Below, piece by piece: positions 42,837 to 51,648 of a DNA stretch of 64,000 nucleotides (position 1 is the stretch's first letter; the number at the start of each line of letters is the position of its first letter). Made by a program: the position numbers and the translations under genes. Source of the DNA: Cupriavidus numazuensis (lineage in GTDB: Bacteria; Pseudomonadota; Gammaproteobacteria; Burkholderiales; Burkholderiaceae); assembly GCF_905397435.1 (NCBI RefSeq), contig NZ_CAJPVI010000049.1, positions 1 to 64,000 of the forward strand, written 5' to 3'. The notes under the pieces are model-generated. The model was not told the origin of the DNA. It saw nothing but the letters and a program-made list of their open reading frames with translations, and did no database searches.

Positions 42837-44048
42837 TTAAGCCACGGTAACCTCACGCATGAAGACTCGCAACAGGTCAAATCCGTCCCATACCGGGGCA
42901 AAATCCAGCGCATGGCCGAATGGCACGATGCGATCGATGCCGGCGAGGGGGAATGCTGCGACGAAGTCGCGCAACATCTGCGTCTCGACGCCTGCATAGG
43001 ACAAGGTTTGCACAGTTCGATTCAGCAGCGGACGAATCGCGTCCAGGGTCGGCAGTGCAGCCTCGAAGAACAAGCCGGCACCGCAATGCAAGGTATCGTG
43101 CAAGGCCGGCTTCTCGAGCCACACTCGCATCAGATCGTTGGTTGCGGTCGTGCGAATCGAAACGTCCGCTTCGATTGCCAGCGTGTCCTCTGCCACGAGC
43201 TTGTTGACATAGTCCGCATCACCAAAACGTTGCTGATGAAGCTCCAGGTACTGTTCGAACCGTGTCCAGAAATCCGTGGAAGCCTTTTGAACCTGGCTCG
43301 TGTCACCGAGCCAGAGCACCAGACGCGGTGAGGAGCAAGCCATCTGGTCAAACCAGTAGGCGTCGTTGTAAAAGGCCTCGGTCCAGGTTGCCTTTTGGCC
43401 GTCATCGGCTTCCAGCCAGCTTTGGGAACCGATAAGTGCCAGCGAGTACTTATTGGCAAACGCCACCTCGGTCGCGGTTGGCGCAATGGGCAGCTTGCGA
43501 ATCTGCTGGACGGTATTGTTGCCGCCCCAAATCACACGAACATCACAGACGGCCGAAAGACGCGCAGTGACGCTATCGCTGGCGGCATAGCGCACAAGCA
43601 GGGATCGTCTCGCAATTTCAGCGTGGGCCGGCTCTTTCAAGAGCCCCGCGATCGCGCCGACCAGCAGCTCAGCCTGCGGAGACGGCTTGGAAGACAGGCG
43701 AACAATGTTACGGTTGCCCGTCAACAGCGACAGGAACCACGAGTACACGAAGATTGTATCGACGTTTGACGGGGCGATATGAAATACCGTGCCGCGCGGT
43801 ACCAGTAGCGCTACCCCCGCACGTGCTTCCATGCTGCTGCGAAGGCGCCCAAGATTGGCCCGACGCATCCAGAATCCGAGCGCAGTCAGTTCCGGATACG
43901 TGCGGGCTTCCGGCATGCGGATCAGCCGAGCGGAGAGCGCCTCGACAAAGGCCAGAGAGGCTTCGTCAAACGCGGGCAACGGCGGCACATCACGCAATTC
44001 CTCCGGGGATGGCGCGCCGGGAATGAGAGATTCGAAGTCAGCCATCAT
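42837..44048 (-). CDS. LuxC-like acyl-CoA/acyl-protein reductase
   Basis: The 403-residue protein matches the LuxC family of the bioluminescence fatty-acid reductase complex. LuxC is an aldehyde-dehydrogenase-like, NADPH-using enzyme that reduces a thioester-bound acyl group to an aldehyde. Visible are GVALLVPRGTVFHIAPSNVD, LLTGNRNIVRLSSKPSPQAE for nucleotide binding, and the acylation site DQMACSSPR with Cys238. No luxA, luxB or luxD gene is nearby, so light production is not the purpose. The start ATG 44048 overlaps the LuxE stop (ATGA); a second ATG follows immediately at 44045. Pairing with LuxE, ACP and a NeuD-type acyltransferase in an amino-sugar locus suggests it makes an unusual sugar substituent. 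Confidence 0.85.
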   Translation of the reverse strand: MMADFESLIPGAPSPEELRDVPPLPAFDEASLAFVEALSARLIRMPEARTYPELTALGFWMRRANLGRLRSSMEARAGVALLVPRGTVFHIAPSNVDTIFVYSWFLSLLTGNRNIVRLSSKPSPQAELLVGAIAGLLKEPAHAEIARRSLLVRYAASDSVTARLSAVCDVRVIWGGNNTVQQIRKLPIAPTATEVAFANKYSLALIGSQSWLEADDGQKATWTEAFYNDAYWFDQMACSSPRLVLWLGDTSQVQKASTDFWTRFEQYLELHQQRFGDADYVNKLVAEDTLAIEADVSIRTTATNDLMRVWLEKPALHDTLHCGAGLFFEAALPTLDAIRPLLNRTVQTLSYAGVETQMLRDFVAAFPLAGIDRIVPFGHALDFAPVWDGFDLLRVFMREVTVA

Positions 44049-45151
44049 GAACTCATATTCACTGCCGTGGCGTCGGCGGCATGCGTGTCGCTGCAACCGC
44101 GCAGCTCCGCCTTTGCCACTCGCCCGTGGACCCGAAACGTCCTGCCGCGGCGGCCGCAGGGACAATCATCCAGACCGACCCATTCCCCAAGGTCTTCGGT
44201 CAGAAGGCTATGGCCGGGGTAACTCGTGGGTAGGACGGACAGCACCTGGATCAAGCCTGTCTGGCCCTTCGGCAGCACGGACCAGTCGCGCGCGTCACGG
44301 ATCAGAACGTCGGCGAATGCAGGTGCGTGGAGCCTGCCATGCTCGCATTCCATGAAAACCGAACCCACCTGCTCGACCATGCCATAGAAATTGTGCACGG
44401 CGCGAATATTAAATTTATCGGCAAGCGCTGCCTTGAACGTTTCGTTATCGACCGACTCTTCCAACAGCTTCTTCCACCCGCCACTGTGAATGAGCATGGC
44501 GTCCTCGAACTTCGGCGCGTCCGGCATATCCTTGAGCGCCTGATACAGATACTTCCATACCATGAACGTAAAGCCGAAGATGAACACGCGCTGACCCTGG
44601 TGGCGCTCAAGGAAAGCCCGGATGATGTCAACGTCCGGAGCCATGTCCTCGTCGCGCAACGCATAGGTGTGGTCCCGGCCGAAATTCGACAGCCCGAGGA
44701 TCCCCGCGCCGCGCGCCGAGAAGGATTGGCGATTCTTGATCACGCCCGGATGGTCGATGATCAGCATCGGCAACCGTGCCTTGCCCAGGAACTGCTGGAG
44801 GATCAGGACAAGTGTCTTTGTCTGTGCCATCGATGTATCGCGATCCAGCACGATGCGCGACACACGCTGCGAGGTGGTGCCTGACGAAGTCAGTACCTTG
44901 AAGACATTGCCCTTGTCGACCGAGGCAAGTTCATATTCCTTGAACAACCGCACGGGAATAAAAGGCACTTGCTCCAGGCCAAAACGTCGCTGCTCCTGAA
45001 AACCATGCGCGCGCAGGATACGCGCGTATGGCTCACAGTGTTCGGCGTGGTGCCAAGTCAGATCGCTCAGCGTTTTCGCCAGATACGACGACTTTTCGCC
45101 GTGCTCCATGCCGTAGACGGGCCATGAAAAGTATGGGCGTTCGGATGTCAT
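44045..45151 (-). CDS. LuxE-like acyl-protein synthetase
   Basis: The 368-residue protein matches the LuxE/PaaK-like acyl-protein synthetases, which adenylate a carboxylic acid and pass it as a thioester to their own Cys and then to LuxC. The adenylate loop is VLTSSGTTSQRVSRIV, with FIFGFTFMVWKYL, HNFYGMVEQVGSVFMECEHG, and a C-terminal CPCGRRGRTFRVHGRVAKAE ending in RGCSD. Cys353 is in the position of the acyl-accepting Cys near the LuxE C-terminus. ATG 45151 has only a weak ribosome site. It is 25 bp after the AMP-ligase gene and overlaps luxC. Confidence 0.85.
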   Translation of the reverse strand: MTSERPYFSWPVYGMEHGEKSSYLAKTLSDLTWHHAEHCEPYARILRAHGFQEQRRFGLEQVPFIPVRLFKEYELASVDKGNVFKVLTSSGTTSQRVSRIVLDRDTSMAQTKTLVLILQQFLGKARLPMLIIDHPGVIKNRQSFSARGAGILGLSNFGRDHTYALRDEDMAPDVDIIRAFLERHQGQRVFIFGFTFMVWKYLYQALKDMPDAPKFEDAMLIHSGGWKKLLEESVDNETFKAALADKFNIRAVHNFYGMVEQVGSVFMECEHGRLHAPAFADVLIRDARDWSVLPKGQTGLIQVLSVLPTSYPGHSLLTEDLGEWVGLDDCPCGRRGRTFRVHGRVAKAELRGCSDTHAADATAVNMSS

Positions 45152-45176
45152 TTCGTTTCGCTTGGAGTGACGGCTG

Positions 45177-46547
45177 TCAGGGGCAGAGCGCGGCAAGCAA
45201 CTCCGCATATTGAACTTTGCCCGCGGTCGACAGCGGGAAGTCCTCAACCGCATGTACGCGGATTGCGGATCGGTGCAAGCGGTATCGCGCGCTGGCGTGG
45301 GCCGTCAGTTTGTCCTTGGTGTCTTCATTGCCGCCCCGTACGGCGATGACCAGCAGGTCATCACGTCCCGTGACGGCCACATCATAGCCGTCATCGCGCA
45401 GCTGCATTTCAACCTCATCGAGACCGATACGGTTGCCAAAAACTTTGATGAAGCGCTTGATTCGGCCCACGATGTGGAAAAAGCCGTCCTCGTCGCGCAT
45501 AGCTAGGTCCCCGGTCAACAACACGCCATTGAGGGCATCGGGTTCAGCAAGGTCTTCAACATCATTCGCATAACCCATCATGACGTTCGGGCCGGTGTAG
45601 CGCAACTCGCCCGTTTCACCGAAAGCGCTAGTCACATTGCCGTCTTCGCCAATAATCTCCAGCTTGCCACCGGGAATTGCAACGCCTATCGAGCCAATCT
45701 TCTCCGGCAGCTTGTGCGGAGGCACGTAAGATATTCGAGCAGTGGCTTCAGTCTGCCCGTACATCACGAAGAAGCGCTGGTTCCGCGACTGCGCGAGTTC
45801 GCCAAACCACCGGGTCATATCTGGTCCCAGTCGCCCGCCCGCCTGGGTCATCGTGCGTAGTGACGGCAACTCCATGCGCTCGAAACGCAATTGCTTGAGC
45901 ATGGAATAGATCGTGGGCACGCCCGCCAGGCTGGTCGCGCCATGCTCGCGGAACAGATCCCAGAACTTGCGCGCCGTCACCGGCTGGCCGGTCAGAAGCA
46001 CCGTCGCGCCAACCGATAGGTGACTGTTCAGGACCGACAGCCCATACGAATAGTGAATCGGCAGCGAGGTAATGGGGCGTTCCTCCGGTCCGAGCTCGAG
46101 GTAATGCACGATCGAGGCCGCATTCGCGTCGAGGTTGGCGGCCGTCAGCTTCACGAGCTTTGGTGAACCAGTACTACCGGAGGTGGAAAGCAGCACCGCC
46201 ACATCGGGGTGCACTTCCGGCGCAGGTCGACCCAGCGATATCCAGTTTCCGCCTGAGTCGTGCACGTGCGACACGTCGAAATGATCGTACAGTCGCCTGC
46301 GAAGCTGTTCGTCCAGTTGGGCATCGACCAACAGAGCCGGGTATCCATTGCGCAGCGCACCCAAATAGGCAGCGACAGAAGCGAGCGTGTTCTCGCATTC
46401 GATGGCAACCAGCGCCCCGAGTGGGATGGCGGCCCCCACATAGACATCATCAGCGCGTTGCGCGAGTTGCGCATATGTCAGGGTCCGACCGTCCTCCAGC
46501 ACCAGGGCCAGACGCTCGCCAAATGACTGGAGTCTTGCGGCAAACAT
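45177..46547 (-). CDS. AMP-dependent acyl ligase (ANL superfamily)
   Basis: The 456-residue protein is an adenylating enzyme somewhat shorter than most acyl-CoA synthetases. The P-loop is LSTSGSTGSPK (120-130). Later come YGQTEATARISYV, GELRYTGPNVMMGYA, LLTGDLAMRDEDGFFHIVGR, RFIKVFGNRIGLDEVE and the C-terminal catalytic Lys in PLSTAGKVQY. It probably activates an organic acid and loads the ACP encoded two genes upstream, like other stand-alone loading ligases; acyl-CoA formation is the alternative. Its ATG shares one base with the stop of the SDR gene (TAATG). Confidence 0.86.
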   Translation of the reverse strand: MFAARLQSFGERLALVLEDGRTLTYAQLAQRADDVYVGAAIPLGALVAIECENTLASVAAYLGALRNGYPALLVDAQLDEQLRRRLYDHFDVSHVHDSGGNWISLGRPAPEVHPDVAVLLSTSGSTGSPKLVKLTAANLDANAASIVHYLELGPEERPITSLPIHYSYGLSVLNSHLSVGATVLLTGQPVTARKFWDLFREHGATSLAGVPTIYSMLKQLRFERMELPSLRTMTQAGGRLGPDMTRWFGELAQSRNQRFFVMYGQTEATARISYVPPHKLPEKIGSIGVAIPGGKLEIIGEDGNVTSAFGETGELRYTGPNVMMGYANDVEDLAEPDALNGVLLTGDLAMRDEDGFFHIVGRIKRFIKVFGNRIGLDEVEMQLRDDGYDVAVTGRDDLLVIAVRGGNEDTKDKLTAHASARYRLHRSAIRVHAVEDFPLSTAGKVQYAELLAALCP

Positions 46548-47293
46548 TAGATCAGCATCCCCCCGTCGACACCAATGGTCTGCCCGGTAACATAGGAAGA
46601 AAGGTCAGATGCCAGAAACAGCGCCACCTTCGCGATCTCTTCCGGGCTGCCCACGCGCCCCATGCGTACCGATGCAACCCGCTCTGCGAATTTTTCCGGA
46701 CCAATCGAGCGTGCCATATCGGTGTCGATGAATCCCGGGGCAATGGCATTGACCCGAATATTCTGGGGGGCGAGTTCTTTTGCCAGCGACTTTGTGATAC
46801 CAATGACCGCAGCCTTGCTGCCGGCATATACGGCCTGGCCGACGTTGCCATTGGTACCGATGATGGAAGCGAGGTTGATAATGCTACCGCCCTTATTTCG
46901 GGCCATCAGGCGGCTCGCATATTGGGCACAATACAGAACCCCGTATGTATTCGGCTCGAAGACCCGGTGGATCTGGGCTTCAGTCACCATGCTGATCAGG
47001 GCATCGTCGAGCACGCCCGCATTCGAGACCAGCACGTCCAGGCGCTTGGTAAGCTTGAACAGGGTCTGAAACGCGTCACGAACACTTTCGGGACTCGCGA
47101 CGTCCAGTCCCAGGACCGTCGCCTGCACGCCTGGCACCGTCGCTTCGAGGCTGGCTTTCGCTTCCTCCAGCTTCTCCACCGAACGGCCGGAGAGCACAAC
47201 GTGCGCGCCCTCTTCGGCAAACAGGCGTGCCGTGGCATAACCGATTCCGCGTGCAGCGCCGGTCACCAGTGCGATCTTGTCCTTGAGTAGCAT
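46547..47293 (-). CDS. SDR oxidoreductase, FabG-like 3-oxoacyl-ACP reductase
   Basis: The 248-residue protein is a classical short-chain dehydrogenase: NADP(H)-binding TGAARGIGYATA (11-22), NAGVLDD (91-97), catalytic Ser143, Tyr156 and Lys160 (NLASIIG, YAGSKAAVIG) and the C-terminal GQTIGVDGGMLI. It resembles FabG, so reduction of a 3-oxoacyl group on the neighbouring ACP to 3-hydroxyacyl is likely. The housekeeping fabG would sit in a fab cluster, which this is not. It starts 9 bp after the ACP gene and is coupled to the ligase gene. Confidence 0.9.
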   Translation of the reverse strand: MLLKDKIALVTGAARGIGYATARLFAEEGAHVVLSGRSVEKLEEAKASLEATVPGVQATVLGLDVASPESVRDAFQTLFKLTKRLDVLVSNAGVLDDALISMVTEAQIHRVFEPNTYGVLYCAQYASRLMARNKGGSIINLASIIGTNGNVGQAVYAGSKAAVIGITKSLAKELAPQNIRVNAIAPGFIDTDMARSIGPEKFAERVASVRMGRVGSPEEIAKVALFLASDLSSYVTGQTIGVDGGMLI

Positions 47294-47302
47294 TCGGCGA
47301 TC

Positions 47303-47542
47303 TCAGAAAGTGACGTTGTACTTGACCAGGATTTCCTTTGCCTTGCCTACGGAACTCATGTCGACGATATCGTCCGTGTCCATCATGATCTCGAAGGCGT
47401 TCTCGATTTCCGCCACCAGCGCCATGTGAGCAACCGAGTCCCACTCGGGAATGGTGTTGTAGGTGAGTTCATCAGTCACCTTGTCGGTGCTGATATTGAG
47501 CGACTGCGCAAATACGGTATGAAGCTTCTCGCTATTGTTCAT
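47303..47542 (-). CDS. Dedicated acyl carrier protein
   Basis: The 79-residue acidic protein has the phosphopantetheine attachment Ser36 in EWDSVAHMALV and the helical ACP pattern (NAFEIMMDTDDIVDMSSVGK). The DSVAHM sequence rather than DSLDTVE of fatty-acid AcpP marks it as a specialised carrier. It is the first gene of the sub-operon ACP-SDR-ligase-LuxE-LuxC-NeuD, after a 195-bp gap with a candidate promoter. Confidence 0.93.
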   Translation of the reverse strand: MNNSEKLHTVFAQSLNISTDKVTDELTYNTIPEWDSVAHMALVAEIENAFEIMMDTDDIVDMSSVGKAKEILVKYNVTF

Positions 47543-47737
47543 GAGATCTAATAGGAACTAAAGGAATCGATATTCCCTTGCGCGAAGGGAGATAACCTGC
47601 TCGCCGATTCGGTTTCAGCTGAATCGGCAGCGGAAGGGAGACAGATCCCGCGATTGTAAACTATTCAGTGCGCCGATTCCGCAGGCAACGGGCAGCAATG
47701 GCGCCTCGTCAGTCACTTTGCATGCAGCCACAAGCCA
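47543..47737 (-). promoter_or_regulatory. Gap upstream of the acyl module with hairpin and candidate promoter
   Basis: On the minus strand a TACAAT (47658-47653) could be a -10 for the ACP operon; no good -35 is seen. A stem GCCGATTC / GAATCGGC (47603-47610 with 47621-47628) lies in the would-be leader. The gap splits the long minus-strand glycan operon into a dTDP-sugar/glycosyltransferase part and an acyl part. Confidence 0.45.
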
Positions 47738-48826
47738 CTAGGAAGCCGTTGTCGTGCCCGACTTCCTGGTCACGCGCCGAACCGCCCGCATGAGCTTCCA
47801 GGCATTGCGCACCATCATGAAATGAACGGCGGCAAATGCCAGGAAAGCCAGAAACAGCCACTGATCGGCCAGACCCAATTTCCACCCAGCGACGCCGACC
47901 AGTCCACACAAGACGTTGGCCAGCCAGATCAGACATACGGCCTGCGACGGCGAAAGTCCCACGCGCAGCAGCACGTGGTGCAAGTGCGTGCGATCCGCTG
48001 CAAGCGGATTCTTGCCCTTGATCATGCGCCGCATCACGACGGCCATCAGGTCCACGAGGATCAGGCCGAGCACCCACAGCATCACTACCGGCGGCACATG
48101 CCCCTGCGGGTTGTAGGGGGCTTGCGTGAGTTCCACGGCGAACCAGACCATGATGTAACCGAGCAGCAGGCTACCGGCATCGCCGAGAAAGACACGTTGC
48201 CGACCACGCAATGGGTGATGCACGTTCAGCAGCAGGAAGCCGATCAACGCCCCGCAGAAGATCATCGCAATCCGCGACACCATCATATTGCCGACGGTCG
48301 TCGCCAGAAAAGCCATCCAGCCGAGCACGATTACCGCGAGCCCTCCCGCGAGTCCATCCAGCCCATCGCTCATGTTCAGTGCGTTGACGACGGACAGCAC
48401 TGCAAAGATGGTCAGCGGGATGCCCCAGTTAAGCAGATCGATCTCGCGTCGCCCAAACAAGTCTCCGAGTGACATCAAGTAGACACTGCCCCACGAGGTC
48501 ATCAGGATGGCCGCCAGGAACTGAAATGCGAGTTTAGTCAGCGGCCGCATGCCACGCAGGTCGTCGACCAGGCCCACGACGGCGAGCAGCGTGACGCCCG
48601 CATACAGGGCAACGTACCGGTCGAAGGTCCGCAGGTACATAAGCGAACCAATCCAGACAGCAACGAGCACGGCAATTCCGCCAATTAGCGGAACGTCACC
48701 GACATGCCGCTTGCGGCCGCCCGGGACATCCACCAGGCCGATGCGGATTGCGACCGGCCGGAGCGCGAAAAGCGCCACTAGGCTGATTAACGCGCACGAT
48801 GCCGGCACCCAGAAGTAATCGAACAT
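47738..48826 (-). CDS. WecA-like undecaprenyl-phosphate GlcNAc/amino-sugar-1-phosphate transferase
   Basis: The 362-residue polytopic protein (about eleven hydrophobic segments) belongs to the MraY/WecA/WbpL superfamily. It has VVGLVDDLRG (metal-binding Asp pair), NALNMSDGLDGLAGG, VFLGDAGSLLLGY and the cytoplasmic HLHHVLLR loop. It begins glycan assembly by transferring GlcNAc-1-phosphate, or a 6-deoxy amino sugar phosphate as in WbpL, to undecaprenyl phosphate. ATG 48826 starts the first membrane segment; the frame extends upstream without support. It follows four GT2 genes in the rml operon and is usually paired with ABC-exported or amino-sugar O-antigens. Confidence 0.9.
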   Translation of the reverse strand: MFDYFWVPASCALISLVALFALRPVAIRIGLVDVPGGRKRHVGDVPLIGGIAVLVAVWIGSLMYLRTFDRYVALYAGVTLLAVVGLVDDLRGMRPLTKLAFQFLAAILMTSWGSVYLMSLGDLFGRREIDLLNWGIPLTIFAVLSVVNALNMSDGLDGLAGGLAVIVLGWMAFLATTVGNMMVSRIAMIFCGALIGFLLLNVHHPLRGRQRVFLGDAGSLLLGYIMVWFAVELTQAPYNPQGHVPPVVMLWVLGLILVDLMAVVMRRMIKGKNPLAADRTHLHHVLLRVGLSPSQAVCLIWLANVLCGLVGVAGWKLGLADQWLFLAFLAFAAVHFMMVRNAWKLMRAVRRVTRKSGTTTAS

Positions 48827-48849
48827 AAAGTGATTTTTGGCTGATCGAA

Positions 48850-49611
48850 CTAGCCTGCCCTTCGCCTCTGACACAGGAAGTCGAGATAGCTCCGGGAAAG
48901 AAGCAAGCGAGCCATGCTCTCGACATGCCACGCTCGGTACTTCCACTTCCGGTGGCTTTCCCGTTGAGCATCATGCACGACGCGGACACCGGTCGCCCAC
49001 TGTACCGAAAATCCGGCCAGGTGCGCCCGCAGACAAACGTCCACGTCCTCGCAATACATATGGAAACGGTCGTCAAAGCCGCCCAGACGCCGAAACACGT
49101 CTGTATCGAACATCATCAACATGCCTGCGACCCAGTCCACCGTGACGACGCCGCCGTGCGGTACATAGTCAGCCTGGCGCTTGCCACAGACCGCGCGCCG
49201 CCACAGGCGCGCCGGTGTTGGCACGCGCCGCGCGCTGTCTTCGAGGCTTCCCGCCGAATTCATGACGCAAGGGGCCGCAATGCCCGGCGCGGCGCGAAGC
49301 ACTTCGCACAACCCCGAGAACGGTTCGCCATCCAGTCGAATGTCCGGGTTGATGACACAGAAGAACGGCGTGACACAGCGCTCGAAGGCAGCATTGTGAT
49401 TCGCGCCGAAGCCCTTCGGCTGCGGATTGGCAATCAACTGGTCATACAGCCCCTCGCCTAGCGGCACCAGTGCGCCGCCCGTACCCGGCATGTTCTCGGT
49501 CACGATTACGCGCAACGGCAGCACCTTGGCAATGGAGGACAACTGCTGCAGCAGCGGCAAGATTAGTTCGCCCTGGCCATGGCTGATGACGGAAACGGTG
49601 ATCTCCGGCAT
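48850..49611 (-). CDS. Glycosyltransferase family 2
   Basis: The 253-residue GT-A protein shows ITVSVISHGQGELILPLLQQ, the sugar-nucleotide region NPQPKGFGANHNAAFE, INPDIRLDG (DxD-like metal site), VDWVAGMLMMFDTDVFRRLG and DDRFHMYCEDVDVCLRAHLA. This pattern is typical of rhamnosyltransferase-like GT2 enzymes, which fits the rml genes of the same operon. GAGG precedes ATG 49611. It lies 16 bp after the next GT2 gene and 23 bp before wecA. Confidence 0.88.
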   Translation of the reverse strand: MPEITVSVISHGQGELILPLLQQLSSIAKVLPLRVIVTENMPGTGGALVPLGEGLYDQLIANPQPKGFGANHNAAFERCVTPFFCVINPDIRLDGEPFSGLCEVLRAAPGIAAPCVMNSAGSLEDSARRVPTPARLWRRAVCGKRQADYVPHGGVVTVDWVAGMLMMFDTDVFRRLGGFDDRFHMYCEDVDVCLRAHLAGFSVQWATGVRVVHDAQRESHRKWKYRAWHVESMARLLLSRSYLDFLCQRRRAG

Positions 49612-49627
49612 CGTTGCGTTACCTCGC

Positions 49628-50572
49628 TCATAGCTTGCCGGTACGGCCGATGAGACCATGCCAAATCCCCTTGAACATCAGTCGGGCGCGAATGCGACGC
49701 GGGCCGACGCAAATCACGAAGAACAACAGGAACTGCAGCAGCCGATACAGCAAGGCGCTCTTCCACGCGAACGGCATAGGTACATCGCGCAGCATCGCCA
49801 CCGTGTTGCGGAACATGTAGTAGTTGCGAAACGGCGAATGGACGGGCACTTCGCGCATGCGCCCGAGCCAGACCCGCACAATCCGATCACCCAACGAGTG
49901 ATCAAGGAGCGCGTCACGGACCCCGAAAATCTGGTAGCCGGCCGCAAGCGCGCGCAGGCACCATTCGGTATCGACATGATCAATGAAATAGCCCTCATTC
50001 ATGCCGCCGATTGTCTGCACGACATCCAGCCGCAGCAGTGTGCCCGACGAGATGAGAAAATCCGCCTGCACCCACCCGTCGTTGTCAGCGAAATCAACAC
50101 GACTGACGATGCCGTGGCGGATCTTGACAAATTTTGAGCGCGCTCTGGTACGCCGGTCGATAGTGACGGGTCCGACGGCGGCAACCTGCACGCCCTGACG
50201 ACGTAGCGCAAGATCGACAGCCAACAGGCTGTCAACCATGCCAGGCAACGGCAGGCTGTCATGATCCATCAACAGGCCGTAGGAATAACCGGCTTCGCGC
50301 AAGTACTGCAGGCCCAGGTTATGAGCCGCCGCAATGCCAACGTTGCTCTCACATCGCATCACCTCGATTCGCGAAGCGAACGAATTGCCCGGAACATGGG
50401 GCCCATTCGTTGAGGCGTTGTCGACAATCACGATACAGCCCACCTGTTCGCACAATGCGCGAAGAAGCTGATCTAAGTGCAGAGCGTCGGCATTGTAGGT
50501 CACCACGACCGCGCCGACCTGTTCAGCAGTTACGCCCGCCGTGCCGTTACCCGGGACATCGTCATGCACCAT
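49628..50572 (-). CDS. Glycosyltransferase family 2 (rhamnosyltransferase-like)
   Basis: The 314-residue protein has VGAVVVTYNADALHLDQLLR, IVIVDNASTNGPHV, SNVGIAAAHNLGLQYL, GLLMDHDSLPLPGMVDSLL (the acidic metal motif DHD) and FIDHVDTEWCLRALAAGY. It resembles RfbF/WbbL-type rhamnosyltransferases, consistent with dTDP-rhamnose made by the operon. A C-terminal hydrophobic stretch (LLYRLLQFLLFFVICVG) could bind the membrane. Its ATG shares one base with the stop of the previous GT2 (TAATG). Confidence 0.9.
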   Translation of the reverse strand: MVHDDVPGNGTAGVTAEQVGAVVVTYNADALHLDQLLRALCEQVGCIVIVDNASTNGPHVPGNSFASRIEVMRCESNVGIAAAHNLGLQYLREAGYSYGLLMDHDSLPLPGMVDSLLAVDLALRRQGVQVAAVGPVTIDRRTRARSKFVKIRHGIVSRVDFADNDGWVQADFLISSGTLLRLDVVQTIGGMNEGYFIDHVDTEWCLRALAAGYQIFGVRDALLDHSLGDRIVRVWLGRMREVPVHSPFRNYYMFRNTVAMLRDVPMPFAWKSALLYRLLQFLLFFVICVGPRRIRARLMFKGIWHGLIGRTGKL

Positions 50573-51648
50573 TATGCGAACCGTCGCCGGATCCGCAACT
50601 TGAGTTCCCGCAGCAACGCCCTGCCGGACACTGTATGCAGCGGATTCGCCGGCCGAAAAGCGTCAGATTCACCCATCATCTTGTGGAAGGTCCGGTCGTC
50701 CAGATCATAGTCGCGCTTCAGCGCATCCCGATGGGGGGGGCTGGCCAGCAGATCGAAGAGCTTGTCGACACCAACGATGCGGTACATATGGCCAAGCCAT
50801 TGGTTGTAGCCGAAGAACAACAGCGCCTTCTCGATGTCGGCATGAACTTCGGACTTGCGCGGATCATGGACGACACGGTCTCCGAATGCTTCGGTCAGCA
50901 ACTCGGCCGAGACACCATCGAAGAAATTCCGCGCGATCATGTAGTGCTCATTCATCGTACGCACTGAATTGGCTGGCGTATGACTGCTCGCATTCTCGCC
51001 GGGAAGAATGCGGAACTTCACAAGTTCGCGCTCGGAGACGTGCAGCTGCCAGCGGCGAATGAACCTGACCCACATCTCGAAGTCGGGAAGTTGCCGGTAG
51101 CGGTTGTCGTACATGCCGACCTCGCCATAGATTTCGTGGCGAATCAGCATGGACGGATGGCAAAGACAATTTCCATGATCAAAGAACCGCTTGAGCCAGT
51201 CTCCGCGCGAGCGATTCTCCTGATCGAAGATATGCCCGAACTGCATGGTCGACTTCTCGATCAGGTCGCCTTCCCGATCCACATAACACGCACGACCGAA
51301 CACTGCGCCGAGTGACGCGTCCTGTTCAAGCAGCTTCACCTGGTACGATAGCTTGCCCGGCAACCAGGCATCGTCTGAGTTGATCAGCGCAATGTACTTG
51401 CCTCGGCAGCGCGAGATAAGTTCATTCGTTACCACCCCAGCACCGCGATTCACCTTGTTGGCGAATACTTGCATGCGTGCGTCGGAAATGGTGCCGATCT
51501 CGGCGACCGTGTTGTCGGGAGATCCGTCATCGCCGACCAGCAGCTCGAGGTCCTCGAAGTCCTGTGATAAGACACTACGAATAGATTCGGCAACAAACGG
51601 CGCGTGGTTGTACGCCGGCATGATGACCGATACAGTAGGAGCAATCAT
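50572..51648 (-). CDS. Glycosyltransferase family 2
   Basis: The 358-residue GT-A protein has VSVIMPAYNHAPFVAESIRS, LELLVGDDGSPDNTVAEIG, KYIALINSDDAWLPGKLSYQ (metal-binding region) and LPDFEMWVRFIRRWQ. The donor is not predictable. Its start overlaps the end of the preceding GT2 by 4 bp and its stop is coupled to the next one. An 8-base C run (plus-strand G at 50733-50740) lies within the codons for the ASPPHR stretch, a possible slippage site; as read here the frame is intact. Confidence 0.9.
   Translation of the reverse strand: MIAPTVSVIMPAYNHAPFVAESIRSVLSQDFEDLELLVGDDGSPDNTVAEIGTISDARMQVFANKVNRGAGVVTNELISRCRGKYIALINSDDAWLPGKLSYQVKLLEQDASLGAVFGRACYVDREGDLIEKSTMQFGHIFDQENRSRGDWLKRFFDHGNCLCHPSMLIRHEIYGEVGMYDNRYRQLPDFEMWVRFIRRWQLHVSERELVKFRILPGENASSHTPANSVRTMNEHYMIARNFFDGVSAELLTEAFGDRVVHDPRKSEVHADIEKALLFFGYNQWLGHMYRIVGVDKLFDLLASPPHRDALKRDYDLDDRTFHKMMGESDAFRPANPLHTVSGRALLRELKLRIRRRFA

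Noticed and set aside
42837..47542. Bioluminescence (lux) operon
   Set aside because: luxA, luxB and luxD are absent; the neighbours are glycan genes.
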